DNA of 64,000 nucleotides from Purshia tridentata (Eukaryota > Streptophyta > Magnoliopsida > Rosales > Rosaceae), in contig QANT01006861.1 of assembly GCA_003254885.1 (NCBI GenBank), forward strand, positions 1-64,000. The letters run 5' to 3'. The first letter of the stretch is position 1. Each line of letters begins with the position of its first letter. The notes beneath the pieces are model-generated. The model worked only from the letters and a program-made list of their open reading frames with translations, did not search any database and was not told the origin of the DNA. The position numbers were made by a program, and so were the translations under genes. Shown piece after piece: positions 61,644-64,000 of this stretch.

Positions 61644-61849
61644 ACACTACCAACAATTGAATCCAACCAACCCTAGCCTGATGATGAGGCGAGTGTTAGA
61701 ACAATGAGATGTTGAAGGTTGAATGGAAACAACAAAAGAGAGACAGAGAGGAGACAGATACAAATAAAAGGAAAGGAATAGAGAGAATTGATTGTGAGGC
61801 TGGAAGGGCTCTGAGTATTCAATGAAGGCAAAAGCTGGGGGTGAGACAT

Positions 61850-64000
61850 TATTTAAAGCCGCCTGTTACGGACTTCTTACGGACAATACAATATTACGGT
61901 TATTACCCGTATTTTCGTACTGATATTTTGTTAAGGAAAAGCATGTGCTGTACTGTGGGCCCCAGATCCAACTGTGTTAGGTGTATTAATGTACAATCAT
62001 TCATGTTTATCTCTTTTCTTTTTTGGTAAAATATCATATATCATATATTTGAAAAATTTTAATCCAGATTCTTTAATTTTATATTTTGAATCTTAAAGTC
62101 TTATGGCTTTTAGAATTATAACTAAACTATAATATTGCTTCATTAACCTTTCATTATTTTATCATTTCACATCACATAATATTAATTTATTAATTTCTAC
62201 TTTTTAAATGATGATATATGTTTTATTGTTTGACGTGGCAATAGCTAAATGACTTCATTTAAAAGAAAAAATTCATAAAATTTCAATTCAAAGAAAAAAT
62301 ATAATAAAGACTAAATTCTAATTTTATGTATATGTTATTCAAAAATAATTTCTCACACTTTTTTAAACCATCACGTTTAACGTGTTCTTGACTCAAAAAA
62401 TATCACACATACAAAAGGATACAATATTCTTGAGCACAAAAAAAAGTCACACGCAAGTGATTAGAGTTACGAGTTACGACAACAATTTTTATTGCGATAC
62501 CAGATACTTCAAACACACTAAGCCACGAATAAAGAATCTTGACACTGTTAGAAGATATTGACCAAGCACCCATATATTTAGAGAGTTCTAGAAATAGGCA
62601 TACATATCAGTCATTTTAGCCCATGTTTGACTCTGTCATACTTAAATAAAGTATCTCAATCACTTCAATATAAATAATGAAAAAGAGACTAGCAATATTA
62701 CACCGTTGTTTAATTTCACATTAAAGCAAAGTTTAGTCAATACGAGTATGCTCCAAACAGAAGCACACAAGCCTTTGAGATTTTGAAAGTTTTCAACGCC
62801 ATTCATGCACTAGATGTCGTGAATCGTGATCAAACATTAATTTGAGTCTATCTGGTTTCATTAAAGAAAAGGAAGGCGCCATTCATTCATTGATTATAGC
62901 ACTAAAAGATGTAATTTGCGATGGACAAAACATGTACAAAATGTAGTTTTTTATGTCATTATTTTATAAAATTTAATTTTGTATAGATATTAAAATCCTC
63001 AAAGAGAGATAGTAAAGAGCATGCCAACCACTCCAACCGTGACTAGAATGTAGAAACCCACATTCGCATGTCATTTGTTTAATGCTAGTTGCTTTGTAAA
63101 TGTATACGTAAATGTATGTTAGTTTAAGGATGTATACGAATCAGTTATTTAATTCACAAATTATTATTCATATCTAATCTAAGTTATTTTTATAACCATA
63201 TCAGATTTGTTATTATGACTATTCAACAAGTTCGGTTAATTTCTGTTGTTTATGTCTAATTGTTGTCGAAATCAAAATTTCATTAAAATTTTCACTGAAA
63301 CTTCTATTCGTTTGATATTTCGAAATTTCCTCGAAACTTAAAATTTAAATCTTTAGTTTAATTTATAAAATTTGAATAATTGTTCATAAACAATAAAATT
63401 TAAATATTTGTGATTGAAGGCGGCTTAAGAGTTAAGAGTCTTAAGACCAAAGGCTCATTTAGGTGAAAACATTTTACGGTTGAGGCCAGCCCTAAACCAC
63501 TTTTAAGAGTAGAAAGACAAACCAAATTATTGGTTTTCATACTTCTGAACTACCACTACTGTACTACATCCACTTGTTCCTTGTACTTTAATCTTTCATC
63601 TTCTAGAACATTGTCCGCTTGTTCCTTTTACTTTAATCTTTAATCTTATAGAAATAATGTTTATGATTTTTATTGCAATGGCAATGTTCTCAACCCTTAA
63701 TCATCAAATTTGGCAATCATGTTATGGTCACATTCTGTATATCAAAATAAATAAAAAATGTTATGGTAATATCACACGTAGCCACGTAGGTGGCACAACT
63801 TCTAATTTCTGCCGATCAAATTCAGCCACTACGAAATTTAATAAACCCACATTAAATTTGTAAAATGAGCTCCAATACGATCATCCGGCGGTGCGTCAGC
63901 GCATACGTTACGGTGTGGTACGACATTCTCCACGTGGCAGATAATGTACAGAAATTGGGTTACGGCAAAAGGACACCTTTAGATGAACAGTATCTGTGGG
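61850..64000. other. AT-rich intergenic region at the right end
   Basis: No gene seen. From 63573 a segment starting TTGTTCC-TTACTTTAATCTTT is present twice (about 47 bp apart, to about 63655). The last 150 bases turn GC-richer and hold CCACGTGG at about 63931-63938, so a promoter may begin at the window's edge. Confidence 0.45.

Noticed and set aside
1-64000. CRISPR arrays, operons or bacterial-type systems
   Set aside because: The window is plant nuclear DNA with spliced genes; no regularly spaced direct repeats with unique spacers were seen.

Overview
This window is nuclear DNA from a flowering plant, almost certainly a eudicot. The genes have many short GT-AG introns, AT-rich intergenic DNA and plant-only products (allantoinase, an AIRP2-type RING ligase, a CBSX5-type CBS protein, a class B heat-stress factor). 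Gene style and MITE content suggest a woody rosid, perhaps Rosaceae, but that is inference. I could build 14 protein genes and one tRNA gene, most with complete in-frame exon chains whose total length fits the family. All exon boundaries were read by eye from splice consensus and reading frame.

Layout. 1-2 kb: AT-rich intergenic DNA with a G-box promoter. 2.05-4.5 kb: RMA-type membrane RING E3 (+) with a long leader intron. 8.4-9.7 kb: short class B HSF (+), HSFB5-like. 9.9-10.9 kb: a duplicated segment joined at an N, holding a MULE-type MITE. 11.0-12.8 kb: mitochondrial PPR protein (+). 13.5-15.6 kb: monothiol glutaredoxin GRXS17 (-). 16.5-21.4 kb: DUF1771-SMR protein (-). 23.1-23.9 kb: secreted glycine-rich protein (+). 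24.5-28.4 kb: plastid MutS2 with C-terminal SMR (-). 29.2-34.9 kb: allantoinase (-), 14 exons, with transposon debris in intron 1. 35.7-36.5 kb: a 777-bp CGGTT-rich DNA element with target-site duplication. 37.2-39.5 kb: small protein with repeated Cx3C motifs (+). 40.5-44.8 kb: TFIIH subunit TFB2/p52 (+), with one GC-AG intron. 44.85-45.2 kb: MULE-type MITE. 46.2 kb: tRNA-Val(UAC) (-). 46.6-48.1 kb: tetraspanin/TOM2A-like (+). 48.7-50.8 kb: sphingolipid delta-4 desaturase (-). 51.9-54.9 kb: AIRP2-like RING E3 (-). 56.8-59.3 kb: plastid membrane TPR protein (+). 60.0-61.6 kb: CBSX5-like protein (-). The rest, to 64 kb, is AT-rich intergenic DNA.

The genes are independent transcription units, not a pathway cluster. 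From memory of Arabidopsis loci, GRXS17, allantoinase and DES1 lie within a few genes of each other on chromosome 4, and RMA3 is next to CBSX5, so the window probably keeps pieces of old synteny. I found no virus-like whole element, no CRISPR and no clearly new system. The most interesting items are the Cx3C protein, the HSF without a visible LFGV repressor motif, the three DNA-transposon relics with readable target duplications, the N-joined duplication (possible assembly artefact) and the GC-AG intron in TFB2.
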